Source: Oreohelix idahoensis
Taxonomy: Eukaryota; Mollusca; Gastropoda; Stylommatophora; Oreohelicidae
Length of the DNA stretch: 64,000 bases
Direction of reading: 5' to 3'
Assembly (NCBI GenBank): GCA_024509875.1
Contig: JAMPIV010018969.1
Coordinates: 62,001-126,000, forward strand
Positions within the stretch are counted from its first letter, which is position 1, and each line of letters starts with the position of its first letter. Below the pieces are notes generated by a model. The model was not told the DNA's origin, ran no database searches, and saw only the letters and a program-made list of their open reading frames with translations. Made by a program: the position numbers and the translations under genes. This document shows, in pieces, positions 1 through 11,693 of the stretch.

Positions 1-159
1 CCTGTTATAATAGGCAGCATGTTTCTTCCTGGCTTGTTTCAAATTTTCATTGGCAAGTTTCCAGCCAGTTTTTTAACCGAGTGGTCAGCTCATTCACATA
101 TTGGTATGAAGATGTAATGTTTTCCTCTGCCTTTTCATCAGTCCACGTTCTTAACAAAG

Positions 160-629
160 CTACATATGGACCTTTAATTGTGTGGACCTATTTGTCCATG
201 CACCGGTATGGTCTCTTCCACTTGAAGCTTTATAGTGATGATTTTTCCTCCCAGAATTATCATTCACAAAACGACCGCTACCAATTTTTCTTTTGGGGCT
301 TTCTCCCCTCTTAAAATTCTTGATGAGCGATTTATCCCCTATACCCTCTTCCTCCAGTTTGTTTAAGTCCGATTGAGGGACTGTCGGCTTATCCTGGGGT
401 AAGACATCTTTTTGCACTCTCCGCATAGTGGCCATTGTAAAACAGTTAAGTGAAGCTTGTCCGTGAAAAGGGGCTTCCCATTCCATTTGGTCCACTTTAT
501 CAAATCTATTTTTTTCCTTTTATTGTCAGGCCTGATTTTGCCCCGTGGCGTGTCCAGGTCCTGATCCATGTTCCCACTTGTGGGTGTTCCCTCATGTGCT
601 ATGCTACACCTTTCTACAAAAGTTCTCAA
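160..629 (-). pseudogene. degenerate 3' part of the retrotransposon
   Basis: Two overlapping minus-strand frames (363-629 and 160-495) follow the integrase-like segment. They are basic and lysine-rich but show no domain I recognise. They look like frameshifted continuation of the retrotransposon polyprotein or its 3' untranslated region. Function is not claimed. Confidence 0.35.
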
Positions 630-1599
630 TGTCCCATCTTGCTTTGGGCCAATAATAATTGTGAGCCACCTTTTGAATGATGGTACCTATTTTCTCATGG
701 TCCCCATCTGGTTTCACATGTAGGCTCCTTATTAATTCTGTCCTATATCTTTTTGGAAGAACCAGCTGTCCGTGACCATTGGATCTAGCTCCAGTCTTCC
801 TATACATCAACTTGTTTTTCATGTAAAAATCTCCCTTGCCTGGAGTTGTATGACAAGTTGACAATTTTCTGAAACAAGGCTTGAGTGTTTTATACCCAGC
901 CTGTGCCTTCCTCATCTCTTCTGGAGTGGTATCTAACATAATATCCTCCTCCTGTCTTGAGGTCGACCTGACCTGAAGGGTTGCCATATACACAGGTTTC
1001 CTTCTGCAACGGTCAGTGTCATGATTGTCCATCTGACAATTTTTACACCACCTTTTTCCTTGGTTGAAAGATTTTCTTTCATTATATTTCCTTTCATCGA
1101 ATTGTGGGAATTTATTTTTATTGTCATACCGTGGCCTATCAAATTGGTGCTTACCTTTATTTTGATCCCTAGGATCAAATTTATTAAAGTTCTGTGGTGC
1201 CCTAAAGTTGTCCACCTGTTTCTTTTTATTACCTGTTACCTCTGCTTGAGCTGCTTGATACCTTTCAGCAACATTTAGCAACTCACCCAGCCTCTCTGCA
1301 CCTTGTTCCATGAGAAACTTTCTCAGGTCTGGAGCCATGGACTCTCTTAGTTGCTCTATAAGGACCATTTCCTTAAGATCTTGGGTTTTCCCCAGAGAAG
1401 TCCATTTCTCCAAGTATGTCTCTATTCGTGCAGAGAACTGGTGATAGGTTTCACCTGACAGTAGTTTAGCATTCCTAAATTTTTTCCTGTAAAACTCTGC
1501 ATTCTTTTCATACCTTAACAAAAGAGCCTGCTTTAGCATGTCATAATTTTCCTGATCACCTCTGCTCATTTTTTGCAAAAACTTCATAAGCTGCCCCAC
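604..1599 (-). pseudogene. gag: gag C-terminal half fused to integrase zinc-binding segment
   Basis: The 331-residue frame starts with a SCAN/retroviral-capsid-like helical region (about residues 10-120). A basic Asn/Lys/Arg-rich linker follows, then a CCHC zinc knuckle at residues 185-198 (spacing C-X2-C-X4-H-X4-C), which binds nucleic acid in gag proteins. From about residue 225 it switches to integrase-like sequence: a short LxYRK segment, LVLPKRYR, His294 and His301, then YYWPKARWDI and one Cys at 328. This is the HHCC zinc-binding layout of gypsy integrases with the last Cys missing. The frame stops there, so no catalytic DDE core is made. It is joined to the upstream gag frame by a one-base shift at a T6 run near 1571. 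Confidence 0.75.
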
Positions 1600-2272
1600 G
1601 AAGTCCCTGAGATAACTTTAAGCTCCACCTTTCTCTCTCTAACCCATACGTGGTAGCTAATAGTTCGTACCTATTTATATAGCTCTCAATATCATCGTCT
1701 TTCTCAACAAAATGATCTAAATGAAAATTCATAGCTGAGATTGAGGCTCCTTGAGTAACCGTAGCATCAGAGGCAAAGGGACTGGCACCATTTTCAGGAG
1801 CATGGCCTTGAAACTCAAACTCCCTTAGTCGTAACTCATGTTCCCTTTGTAATCTTTTCTCCTCCTTTTCTGCTTCCCTCTCTGCAGCTAATTTCTTCTC
1901 TTCCCTTTCTGCAGCTAATTTCTTCTCTTCCCTTTCTGCAGCTAATTTCTTCTCTTCCCTTTCTGCAGCCAATCTTTTGTCTTCTCTTTCTGCTTCCAAT
2001 TTCTTAGCCTCAGCCTCAATCTGCAACCTCTTAGTCTCAGCCTCAGCTTCAATCTGCAACCTCTGAGTCTCAGCCTCAGCTTCAAATTGTAACTTCTTAA
2101 TTTCCCTTTCAGCCTCTAACCTTCTTTCGGCTTCTTTTTCAAATCTTCTTTCTTCGCGTTCAATAAATTTGTCACATTCCGTTGTGACATAGGCAACCAT
2201 AACTTGCCCATCTAATCCTAACTCTTTTGCAGTCTGAACCGCAGCAGATCGAAATTTGGCCAGGTCCGCCAT
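1556..2272 (-). pseudogene. gag: gag N-terminal half, coiled coil
   Basis: The 238-residue frame opens with Met at 2272, just inside the 5' LTR. Residues about 35-150 are a highly charged Glu/Lys/Arg/Ala coiled coil containing an almost exact nine-residue repeat (LAAEREEKK, four copies) and a second repeat of the type QIEAEAET. The C-terminal part (MNFHLDHFV...IESYINRYE...) matches the region that precedes SCAN-like capsid in invertebrate gypsy gags. The frame ends at a homopolymer and the protein logically continues in the 604-1599 frame, so one indel separates them. It could be a sequencing or assembly slip rather than a fixed mutation. Confidence 0.7.
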
Positions 2273-2440
2273 TGTCTATCAGGTAACTTAATACAATGTC
2301 TAACCAACAATTCAATCTCTAATGGACAACACAGGCACCGTGAGCTCAACCTTATTTAATTCCACCCAAGGATACCTTTTAATTCTTATATTCCCTGAAG
2401 TGAATTACCCCCAATATTTTTAATAGTTAAAGATTCAAAA

Positions 2441-2460
2441 TCCCAAGAGCGAGACCCCAA
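2441..2460 (-). promoter_or_regulatory. candidate primer-binding site
   Basis: On the minus strand the LTR ends in CACCACA, followed by TATA-type spacer bases and then TTGGGGTCTCGCTCTTGGGA. A TGG-starting segment just downstream of the 5' LTR is where a tRNA 3' end primes reverse transcription. I did not identify the matching tRNA. Confidence 0.4.
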
Positions 2461-2464
2461 TATA

Positions 2465-4674
2465 TGTGGTGAAGTGGGATGTTATAAATATTTATAGGGG
2501 ACTTAGTGTACTGACTGAGATCAGCTGTGAAGGTATCTATATCTATTAAAAGTAGTGTATTATAGATAACCTTACTTGCTACCACATATCTCTTATCTCA
2601 GTCAGAATTATTCTGGAATAGTGTGATGCTACGTTATGTGTCTAGGGTATGTGTATGGTGAAGTGTAAGTCACAACAACAGACAGATAAACAATTTAATT
2701 TAATCCACTACTCTTAACAACACTGTGACACTCACATACATATAACACTCTATGAGAATATCTTAAAGAAGTCACTAGTAACGTTTCAAATAACAATATG
2801 TATTCATTACTGGCATGAATGAATATGTGTCCTGATTCAACTACAAGGGAACCAGGAATCACAATCAATTTAAATTACAAGTTATGTACAGAATGTATTT
2901 AATATGAATATTGTAGTGACATATATTATTACAAATGTTCTATGTGTGTCAGTTGTGTAGTGGTAAAATGAGGTAATACTGGTTTTGTTTTGTTCAAGCT
3001 CTGTTGGTATTTGTCATCATGACTTCAATAGTTTGTCTTTAGGGACTAGTATTGGAGATGTTCACAGTTCCTGATTTTAAGACAAGTAAATTCCCCTCTG
3101 AATAGTATTTTTATAAAGTTATTTCAAGATGAGGGGACATAATGTTGAGCTCAGCTGGCCAACTCTGCTTATCTTTAGTGATGGCGGCAGGAAAGGACTC
3201 CTCTGCTCGAATTCTCCTCTGGGCTCAGGAGACACCTCACTGATAGCTAAAAAGACCAAGGAGTATGCTGTCCGACTCTGGATTCAGCAAATCTCTGACC
3301 AGATGCTGCTCACTACCATCAAGACCACTGTCCCTGAAATCAAGAAGGATGTACCTTCTACTTCATAACTAATTTATATTCTCTTTTACACTGATCACAA
3401 TACAGCACAAACATTGCGTTCAGAGCGTTAGGCCAACAGTCAGCTTCATTTGAAATACTTTATTCCAGTATTACCCTTCTTAATGGTTACTACGCCTCTG
3501 CACTTCCAGCATTATTTCTTTCTAGTCCATCATCCAGGTGTCAGTGTACTATTTGGCCATTCCATGCCGTTTTACTTCTCTCCGACACCCTCTGTTCAGG
3601 CTGGAGCATTATAGGCTTTACCTCACGTTTGCCACTGAACTACACATATATATACAGGCATAAATCAACAATTCACATTCAATTTTTCATTAAAAGATAC
3701 TGAATGGTTCAAGCTTACCACAATTTCATGGAAATAAACACAGATACGTTGATTAGCAATGAATTCTGGCACAAACTGGCACAAATTCCGTTCTGCCTAT
3801 GTTCCAGGCTTTTATTTTAGCAAAAAATGTGAGCTGGCTTCAACGTACTGTCGCTTTATCAAGCTTATTTGAATTAGTGGTCTCGAACTAACGCTCCCAA
3901 GTGTGTATATCAGCGAGACTGGCCAATGAGCCACGTTTCGACAAGTGTTTGAAAAAAATGTTATCTTTTCCCGTCTCCCCCAACAACCAAGATAGTATTT
4001 ATAGCCCGACCAATCGTGGTTAGGCTTTCATTTGTTGCGCTCCAATCAATTTGGAGTTTACATGGTAGGCTATTTATGTAACGTAAGGTTTTTTTTCAAA
4101 CACGTTATAAAAAAAAATTTTATGAGCAGAAATGATTTTATGCTGTCAGGCACCCCCAATATTTTATTTTGGGTATAATTTATTAATTCCTGGACTATTT
4201 GCGTAACGTTTTACATATTATTTTGTCAGCAAACCCTAAGGAACCCAAAAATACTAAATTTAAAGGAGCTACGTGGCTGCGTTCAAAATATGCAATTTTC
4301 TTCTATCTCCTGTTTAGAAGATGTGCTGTCTGGGTACTGTTATGTGTTCAAACGTAAACCCATATAATGTTGTCTTTTCTAATAAGAGTCTGTTATGATT
4401 TATAAACCTAACTCTGGGAAAGGGTAGTGTATTTTATCACTGTCCGTCTGAAAAAAAAATTAGTGCATGTAGACTTACACGCGTGATGGTAGTAATTGTG
4501 TATCGCGCGAAGCGGGTTTAGTGTTCGGCTTTCTGCCTCTCCCTTCTCTTTTTATCCCTTTAGTCCATCTGTTCGTTCGTTTTGGTAACGCAGTATAATT
4601 AATGTTAGGGTTAATTTAGGTCATTACGCAAATAATAATACAGTAAGCTTTACTATCAACGTGAAAGCGTTACA
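2465..4674 (-). mobile_element. 5' LTR of the gypsy-like element (about 2.2 kb)
   Basis: In plus orientation the segment begins TGTGGTG at 2465 and ends GTTACA at 4674. It is similar along most of its length to the solo LTR at 25358-29886: shared blocks include GTGTACTGA...TCAGCTGTGAAGG near 2507 and 25399, a GGTTAC-ACGCCTCTGCA block near 3487 and 26387, a TTACCACAATTTCA block near 3716 and 26629, and a pyrimidine-rich CTCCC/TTTTATTC block near 4530 and 27330. The lengths agree (2210 versus 2220 bp after removing the nested LINE). The right end was set by that comparison and is good to a few bases. A 79-codon frame at 3129-3368 lies inside and is not taken as a gene. Confidence 0.7.
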
Positions 4675-5349
4675 ATTTGCAGACGAAGCAGAAAAACAAG
4701 GGGGATTTCGAGTACATTCTTTTGGGACAGCACTGTCATTTTACCAAAACCCACCCTTCTGTGCCTCCGGGGATGTTCTTGCTTGTTAACGGATTGTCCA
4801 TGGTTTAACTTCCATACGACAGGGTTGCCTTCATACCAGGCGTGTCCACATGGTTACGGATGGTTGAACCACCTCTAGATATAGGGGTTAGCTGTGAGTA
4901 CTGAATATGCAGCCGTGGACCTGAATATATAATTGTTACTGAGGGCGAGTTCTGGGCACGTTTACAATAAAACATTTGCTTTGTTCTTGCTCTCGTTAAC
5001 TCATTTGTCGTCGTAAGTTACTTTTAATTTAAGCTATTCTCATATTCTTCGCTAACGGACAGAACTGCATCACCTGTTCATGAACGTAGCGTGAAAATAT
5101 GCTAGCTTGCCAGGTATACTGAGAAAACAGAGCACTAAATTTGAAGCCAAGATGATCTGGTTATGCTGAACTCATAACGTTATACAGACATAGATGGGCG
5201 TTGTTTCCGACTGGAACAATACCACCAATGCTGTCCTCGCGAACAGCCAGGTAGTTACTATTTGTTGGTGTCATGTTCCGAATTAGTTCTTACAGATTAT
5301 AAGAACAGATTAAGTACCGCCATTATCTCAAAGGTTTCATGAAAGAGAT
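4675..5349. other. no feature recognised
   Basis: AT-rich unique-looking sequence between the LTR and the hAT element. I see no coding, RNA or repeat signal. Confidence 0.5.
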
Positions 5350-5357
5350 CTCCAAGA

Positions 5358-6323
5358 CAGGGGCAGCTAGTTGGTAGGCACAGCGGAACTGCAGCACTCC
5401 CAGCTTTTTAAATCCTAATATACAGTCAACGGAAATATATGACATTTTGTGAAGAACAATGTAACGCAGTAAATATTTCTATTAAGAGGTCCCGCATTTA
5501 GTATACTCATCCTCTATTTCCAATAATCATTTCAATAATAAACGAATAAAAACATGAAATCGTTTTCAGCTTTGAAGTTTAACCGTTGGCGGGACTGTGC
5601 ACTAGACAATTCCACATTTTTCTCCCAGTAGAGCCAATGGCTAATCGGTGGCTTGCCAAATTGGTTATGCCAATAAAAATATTTTATAGGTGACAAAACG
5701 AGTGTAAGGAACTGTGGAGCTAGCAGTGCCGATTTTATCGTTGACCTTGGAAGAGGTAAGGGAGACTATTGAGGCAAATCCCATGATAGAAAGAGAAAAA
5801 CCTCTGAAGAAAAAAGTTTCATATAGCAGACATAATCTCTACAATTATTGCAAATTAACTGACTTGCTGAAATTTATCTCACAAAATAATCTAGCCGAAG
5901 TTTTTGGTGAACTTACAAAACTCATAACAATTCTTTTCATTATTTCGATGACTGCTTCAAAGCCGAAACGCTGCCATTCGACATTAAAAGAATAAAAACA
6001 TTTTTAACGAGCACTATGAATCAGGAAAGGCTAAACGCTCTAGCACTGCTTTCAATAGTGAAAAGCTTGGTCAACAATGCACAACACTTGGATGAAAAAG
6101 TTATTAATCTATTTTCAACAATTAACAACCGAAGAATGGATTTTATTTTTATATAAAATTTTAAGATTACCCAAGTCTGCTTATGGTAAGTGTCCAGTTA
6201 ATGTTTTGTTGTATTTTTAACTGGCTTATTATTACTATCTATGTCTACATGTCTTATAACCACGGCATTTTAATGTAACTTTAAGAAGCAGCACCCCCAT
6301 ACATCAGTCACGAGCCGCCACTG
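5358..6323 (+). mobile_element. short hAT DNA transposon, internally deleted
   Basis: The element is flanked by a perfect 8-bp direct repeat, ctccaaga, at 5350-5357 and 6324-6331, the TSD length typical of hAT. Its ends are imperfect inverted repeats: CAGGGGCAGCTAG at the left and, on the reverse strand of the right end, CAGTGGCGGCTCG. At 966 bp it keeps only the last part of a transposase frame (see 5714-6156), so it is a deletion derivative that could move only with help from a full copy. Confidence 0.85.
5714..6156 (+). pseudogene. hAT transposase C-terminal fragment
   Basis: The 93-residue frame starting at 5714 ends in KRCHSTLKE. After a one-base shift near 5985 the family sequence continues as RIKTFLTSTMNQERLNALAL and ends NRRMDFIFI at 6156. 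This is the hAT C-terminal dimerisation region: the ERxFSTLKRIKTxLRxTM / RLxxLAxLSIE block of ZMYM-like hAT transposases. The catalytic core is absent and one residue of the usual SxERxFS motif is changed. Confidence 0.75.
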
Positions 6324-6331
6324 CTCCAAGA

Positions 6332-6673
6332 CGTTCAGTCTTATATTCTTAATGACACACTGATAGACTAGTTCTTGTCTTTATTATAATCTTCCCCTCA
6401 CGCGAATCTTCCTCTCATCCTTCTGCCGGCTCAACCTTTGCCTTTTCAAACACTTTTATTTAATTTCACATGAGCGTTGTTTGGATGTTTCAAAGCTTTG
6501 AACCCTCGTTCACTAGGTTTCAGATGACCTACGAAGCTGAAATTTTTCATACGAACTCTCTATCGTGGTACATTTAAATTCTCAAAGTTTGAAGGAACCG
6601 CGTGATCTGTCCCTGGCTCGCCATGCCAAAATTAAAGCCGAAAAAAGTCATTGAAATTTTATAAGATTATAGC
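6332..6673. other. no feature recognised
   Basis: Short spacer between the hAT element and the 39-bp satellite, with no gene or repeat signal I can support. Confidence 0.4.
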
Positions 6674-6797
6674 TGTGAAAGGATCACAAAACGTGGTGAC
6701 GTTGCACACAAAATTGTGAACAGGATCACAGAACTCTGTGACGTACCCAAAATTGCGAAAACGATCATTTAACTCTGTGACGTACACAAAATTGTGA
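6674..6797. repeat. 39-bp satellite, left border (about 3 degenerate units)
   Basis: About three diverged copies of the unit ATTGTGAACAGGATCACAG / AACTCTGTGACGTACACAAA. The same unit, much better preserved, lies at the other end of the array at 12574-12795. The last copy runs straight into the 480-bp array inside the motif AAAATTGTGAATTAATATG. Confidence 0.75.
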
Positions 6798-9790
6798 ATT
6801 AATATGAAATTAATATGAAACAAATATAAAGGTATGTTATCAGGCACTCGCAGGAAATAAAGAAGTAGAACACCAGACAACAGAAAAACAACAGACATGA
6901 GTGGCTTACCCAGGATTTGAACACTGGACCTTCCGTGCGACAACCCCGCCTAGCCATGCAAGCGAATCACACTATCCGCTCTGCCATTTACGCATCATCA
7001 AAAAAATGATGTTTCAATGGCAGGTCAATAGTGCGAACCACAATACACGACACCAGAAGTCCTCCATGGGCAGTTCAGCCTATTAATGACGCAATCACTT
7101 CTGTTGTATTTCTATCAAGCAGTATAGGCCGATCCAACAAGACCCTTAGGACCTTAATACTGTGTCCAGTAAATGATAGTAGACTAGAACAGTGAGAACA
7201 GGATAGTGGGTAGGTTTGGTATTGTACAAACATTTATTACAAATAAGGGAGGGAAACCTGAGGCCTGTAAACAGTAAATTAATATGAAATTAATATGAAA
7301 CAAATATAAAGGTATGTTATCAGGCACTCGCAGGAAATAAAGAAGTAGAACACCAGACAACAGAAAAAACAACAGACATGAGTGGCTTACCCAGGATTTG
7401 AACACTGGACCTTCCGTGCGACAACCCCGCCTAGCCATGCAAGCGAATCACACTATCAGCTCTGCCATCTACGCATCATCAAAAAATGATGTTTCAATGG
7501 CAGGTCAATAGTGCGAACCACAATACACGACACCAGAAGTCCTCCATGGGCAGTTCAGCCTATTAATGACGCAATCACTTCTGTTGTATTTCTATCAAGC
7601 AGTATAGGCCGAATCCAACAAGACCCTTAGGACCTTAATACTGTGACCAGTAAATGATAGTAGACTAGAACAGTGAGAACAGGATAGTGGGTAGGTTTGG
7701 TATTGTACAAACATTTATTACAAATAAGGGAGGGAAACCTGAGGCCTGTAAACAGTAAATTAATATGAAACAAATATAAAGGTATGTTATCAGGCACTCG
7801 CAGGAAATAAAGAAGTAGAACACCAGACAACAGAAAAATAACAGAGATGAGTGGCTTACCCAGGATTTGAACACTGGACCTTCCGTGCGACAACCCCGCC
7901 TAGCCATGCAAGCGAATCACACTATCCGCTCTGCCATCTACGCATCATCAAAAAATGATGTTTCAATGGCAGGTCAATAGTGCGAACCACAATACACGAC
8001 ACCAGAAGTCCTCCATGGGCAGTTCAGCCTATTAATGACGCAATCACTTCTGTTGTATTTCTATCAAGCAGTATAGGCCGAATCCAACAAGACCCTTAGG
8101 ACCTTAATACTGTGTCAGTAAATGATAGTAGACTAGAACAGTGAGAACAGGATAGTGGGTAGGTTTGGTATTGTACAAACATTTATTACAAATAAGGGAG
8201 GGAAACCTGAGGCCTGTAAACAGTAAATTAATATGAAATTAATATGAAACAAATATAAAGGTATGTTATCAGGCACTCGCAGGAAATAAAGAAGTAGAAC
8301 ACCAGACAACAGAAAAAACAACAGACATGAGTGGCTTACCCAGGATTTGAACACTGGACCTTCCGTGCGACAACCCCGCCTAGCCATGCAAGCGAATCAC
8401 ACTATCCGCTCTGCCATCTACGCATCATCAAAAAATGATGTTTCAATGGCAGGTCAATAGTGCGAACCACAATACACGACACCAGAAGTCCTCCATGGGC
8501 AGTTCAGCCTATTAATGACGCAATCACTTCTGTTGTATTTCTATCAAGCAGTATAGGCCGAATCCAACAAGACCCTTAGGACCTTAATTCTGTGTCCAGT
8601 AAATGATAGTAGACTAGAACAGTGAGAACAGGATAGTGGGTAGGTTTGGTATTGTACAAACATTTATTACAAATAAGGGAGGGAAACCTGAGGCCTGTAA
8701 ACAGTAAATTAATATGAAATTAATATAAACAAATATAAAGGTATGTTATCAGGCACTCGCAGGAAATAAAGAAGTAGAACACCAGACAACAGAAAAACAA
8801 CAGACATGAGTGGCTTACCCAGGATTTGAACACTGGACCTTCCGTGCGACAACCCCGCCTAGCCATGCAAGCGAATCACACTATCCGCTCTGCCATCTAC
8901 GCATCATCAAAAAATGATGTTTCAATGGCAGGTCAATAGTGCGAACCACAATACACGACACCAGAAGTCCTCCATGGGCAGTTCAGCCTATTAATGACGC
9001 AATCACTTCTGTTGTATTTCTATCAAGCAGTATAGGCCGAATCCAACAAGACCCTTAGGACCCTAATTCTGTGTCCAGTAAATGATAGTAGACTAGAACA
9101 GTGAGAACAGGATAGTGCGTAGGTTTGGTATTGTACAAACATTTATTACAAATAAGGGAGGGAAACCTGAGGCCTGTAAACAGTAAATTAAATGAAATTA
9201 TATGAAACAAATATAAAGGTATGTTATCAGGCACTCGCAGGAAATAAAGAAGTAGAACACCAGACAACAGAAAAAAAACAGACATGAGTGGCTTACCCAG
9301 GATTTGAACACTGGACCTTCCGTGCGACAACCCCGCCTAGCCATGCAAGCGAATCACACTGTCCGCTCTGCCATCTACGCATCATCAAAAAATGATGTTT
9401 CAATGGCAGGTCAATAGTGCGAACCACAATACACGACACCAGAAGTCCTCCATGGGCAGTTCAGCCTATTAATGACGCAATCACTTCTGTTGTATTTCTA
9501 TCAAGCAGTATAGGCCGAATCCAACAAGACCCTTAGGACCCTAATACTGTGTCCAGTAAATGATAGTAGACTAGAACAGTGAGAACAGGATAGTGGGTAG
9601 GTTTTGGTATGTCGTACCAAACATTTATTATCAAATGGGACTAAACCTGAGGCCATTGTAAACAGTACATTTTTGAAATTATATGAAATATATATATAAG
9701 GTATGTTATCAGGCACTCGCAGGAAATACAAGAGAAATTAGTCATTAAACACCAGACAACAGAAAAACAACAGTGAGTGATTACCCAGGA
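6798..9790 (-). repeat. 480-bp tRNA-like tandem array, left (minus) half
   Basis: About six near-identical units repeat at 470-484 bp, seen from the landmark GGTATGTTATCAGGCACTCG near 6831, 7311, 7781, 8261, 8741, 9217 and 9701. On the minus strand each unit carries a Pol III-type A box (TGGCAGAGCGG) and B box (GTTCAAATCC), an AATTAATATG doublet, and a small hairpin (CATCA-TTTTT-TGATG). The short 76-94 codon frames in the array repeat from unit to unit only because the DNA does, and I do not take them as genes. Units are a few percent different at most, except the last one near the centre. Confidence 0.9.
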
Positions 9791-9850
9791 TTTGCAACTA
9801 CGGGTGCACATTGAAACATCATTTTTTTCGCACGGAAGGTGGACCCAGCC
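9770..9850. repeat. centre of the inverted array
   Basis: Here unit orientation flips. A damaged B-box region in minus orientation (TTACCCAGGATTTGCAAC) is followed after about 55 bases by a damaged one in plus orientation (GGTTTCAAATCCATGGGTAA). Both central half-units are clearly more diverged than the outer ones. Confidence 0.75.
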
Positions 9851-10289
9851 ATAGGCGAGGGTTTCAAATCCATGGGTAAGCCACTCATGTTCTTGTCTGT
9901 TTGTTTTTCTGTTGTCTGGTGTTTACTTTCTTTATTTCACTGCGAGTTGCTGAAACATACCTTCGATATTTGTTTCATAGTCCTCCATTTCATATTAATT
10001 TACTGTTTACAGGCCTCAGGTTTCCCTCCCTTATTTGTAATAAATGTTTGTACAATACCAAACCTACCCATTATCCTGTTCTCACTGTTCTAGTCTACTA
10101 TCATTTACTGGACACAGTATTAAGGTCCTAAGGGTCTTGTTGGATTCGGCCTATACTGCTTGATAGAAATACAACAGAAGTGATTGCGTCATTAATAGGC
10201 TGAACTGCCCATGGAGGACTTCTGGTGTCGTGTATTGTGGTTCGCACTATTGACCTGCCATTGAAACATCATTTTTGATGATGCGTAGA

Positions 10290-10363
10290 TGGCAGAGCGG
10301 ATAGTGTGATTCGCTTGCATGGCTAGGCGGGGTTGTCGCACGGAAGGTCCAGTGTTCAAATCC
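10290..10363 (+). promoter_or_regulatory. tRNA-like internal Pol III promoter (representative unit)
   Basis: A box TGGCAGAGCGG at 10290-10300 and B box GTTCAAATCC at 10354-10363 fit the consensus boxes and have tRNA-like spacing (64 bases start to start). The flanks do not fold as a tRNA: the putative acceptor arms GCGTAGA and GTAAGCC do not pair and the T stem is imperfect. So this is a tRNA-derived, SINE-like head rather than a tRNA gene. The same boxes recur in every intact unit of both halves. Confidence 0.65.
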
Positions 10364-11556
10364 TGGGTAAGCCACTCATGTCTGTTGTTTTTCTGTTGTC
10401 TGGTGTTCTACTTCTTTATTTCCTGCGAGTGCCTGATAACATACCTTTATATTTGTTTCATATTAATTTCATATTAATTTACTGTTTACAGGCCTCAGGT
10501 TTCCCTCCCTTATTTGTAATAAATGTTTGTACAATACCAAACCTACCCACTATCCTGTTCTCACTGTTCTAGTCTACTATCATTTACTGGACACAGTATT
10601 AAGGTCCTAAGGGTCTTGTTGGATTCGGCCTATACTGCTTGATAGAAATACAACAGAAGTGATTGCGTCATTAATAGGCTGAACTGCCCATGGAGGACTT
10701 CTGGTGTCGTGTATTGTGGTTCGCACTATTGACCTGCCATTGAAACATCATTTTTTGATGATGCGTAGATGGCAGAGCGGATAGTGTGATTCGCTTGCAT
10801 GGCTAGGCGGGGTTGTCGCACGGAAGGTCCAGTGTTCAAATCCTGGGTAAGCCACTCATGTCTGTTGTTTTTCTGTTGTCTGGTGTTCTACTTCTTTATT
10901 TCCTGCGAGTGCCTGATAACATACCTTTATATTTGTTTCATATTAATTTCATATTAATTTACTGTTTACAGGCCTCAGGTTTCCCTCCGTTATTTGTTAT
11001 AAATGTTTGTACAATACCAAACCTACCCACTATCCTGTTCTCACTGTTCTAGTCTACTATCATTTACTGGACACAGTATTAAGGTCCTAAGGGTCTTGTT
11101 GGATTCGGCCTATACTGCTTGATAGAAATACAACAGAAGTGATTGCGTCATTAATAGGCTGAACTGCCCATGGAGGACTTCTGGTGTCGTGTATTGTGGT
11201 TCGCACTATTGACCTGCCATTGAAACATCATTTTTGATGATGCGTAGATGGCAGAGCGGATAGTGTGATTCGCTTGCATGGCTAGGCGGGGTTGTCGCAC
11301 GGAAGGTCCAGTGTTCAAATCCTGGGTAAGCCACTCATGTCTGTTGTTTTTCTGTTGTCTGGTGTTCTACTTCTTTATTTCCTGCGAGTGCCTGATAACA
11401 TACCTTTATATTTGTTTCATATTAATTTCATATTAATTTACTGTTTACAGGCCTCAGGTTTCCCTCCCTTATTTGTAATAAATGTTTGTACAATACCAAA
11501 CCTACCCACTTTCCTGTTCTCACTGTTCTAGTCTACTATCATTTACTGGACACAGT

Positions 11557-11693
11557 ATATTAATTTCATATTAATTTACTGTTTACAGGCCTCAGGATTC
11601 CCTCCCTTATTTGTAATAAATGTTTGTACAATACCAAACCTACCCACTATCCTGTTCTCACTGTTCTAGTCTACTATCATTTACTGGACACAG
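11557..11693 (+). repeat. partial unit duplication inside the array
   Basis: After CACAGTAT the sequence returns to the ATTAATTTCATATTAATTT block and repeats the following ~137 bases up to CACAGTATTAAGG. This lengthens one period from 480 to about 616 bp and shows ongoing unequal exchange or slippage. Confidence 0.8.

Larger units (their letters stand above)
1..2464 (-). mobile_element. Ty3/gypsy-like LTR retrotransposon, internal part (5' half, deleted)
   Basis: Read on the minus strand, this stretch follows a 2.2 kb LTR (2465-4674) and encodes a coiled-coil gag, a SCAN-like capsid segment, a zinc knuckle and then, with no protease, reverse transcriptase or RNase H between, the N-terminal zinc-binding part of an integrase. 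The simplest reading is an internally deleted, non-autonomous derivative. The 3' part and the second LTR would lie left of base 1. Class assignment rests on the gag and integrase motifs and the TG...CA LTR ends; the exact lineage is not decided. Confidence 0.75.

Noticed and set aside
3129..3368. 79-codon frame with a plausible start
   Set aside because: It sits in the middle of a 2.2 kb LTR and has no counterpart in the related LTR at 25358.
10290..10375. Cluster of functional tRNA genes
   Set aside because: A and B boxes fit, but the acceptor and D stems do not pair and the T stem is poor, so these are tRNA-derived heads, not tRNAs.
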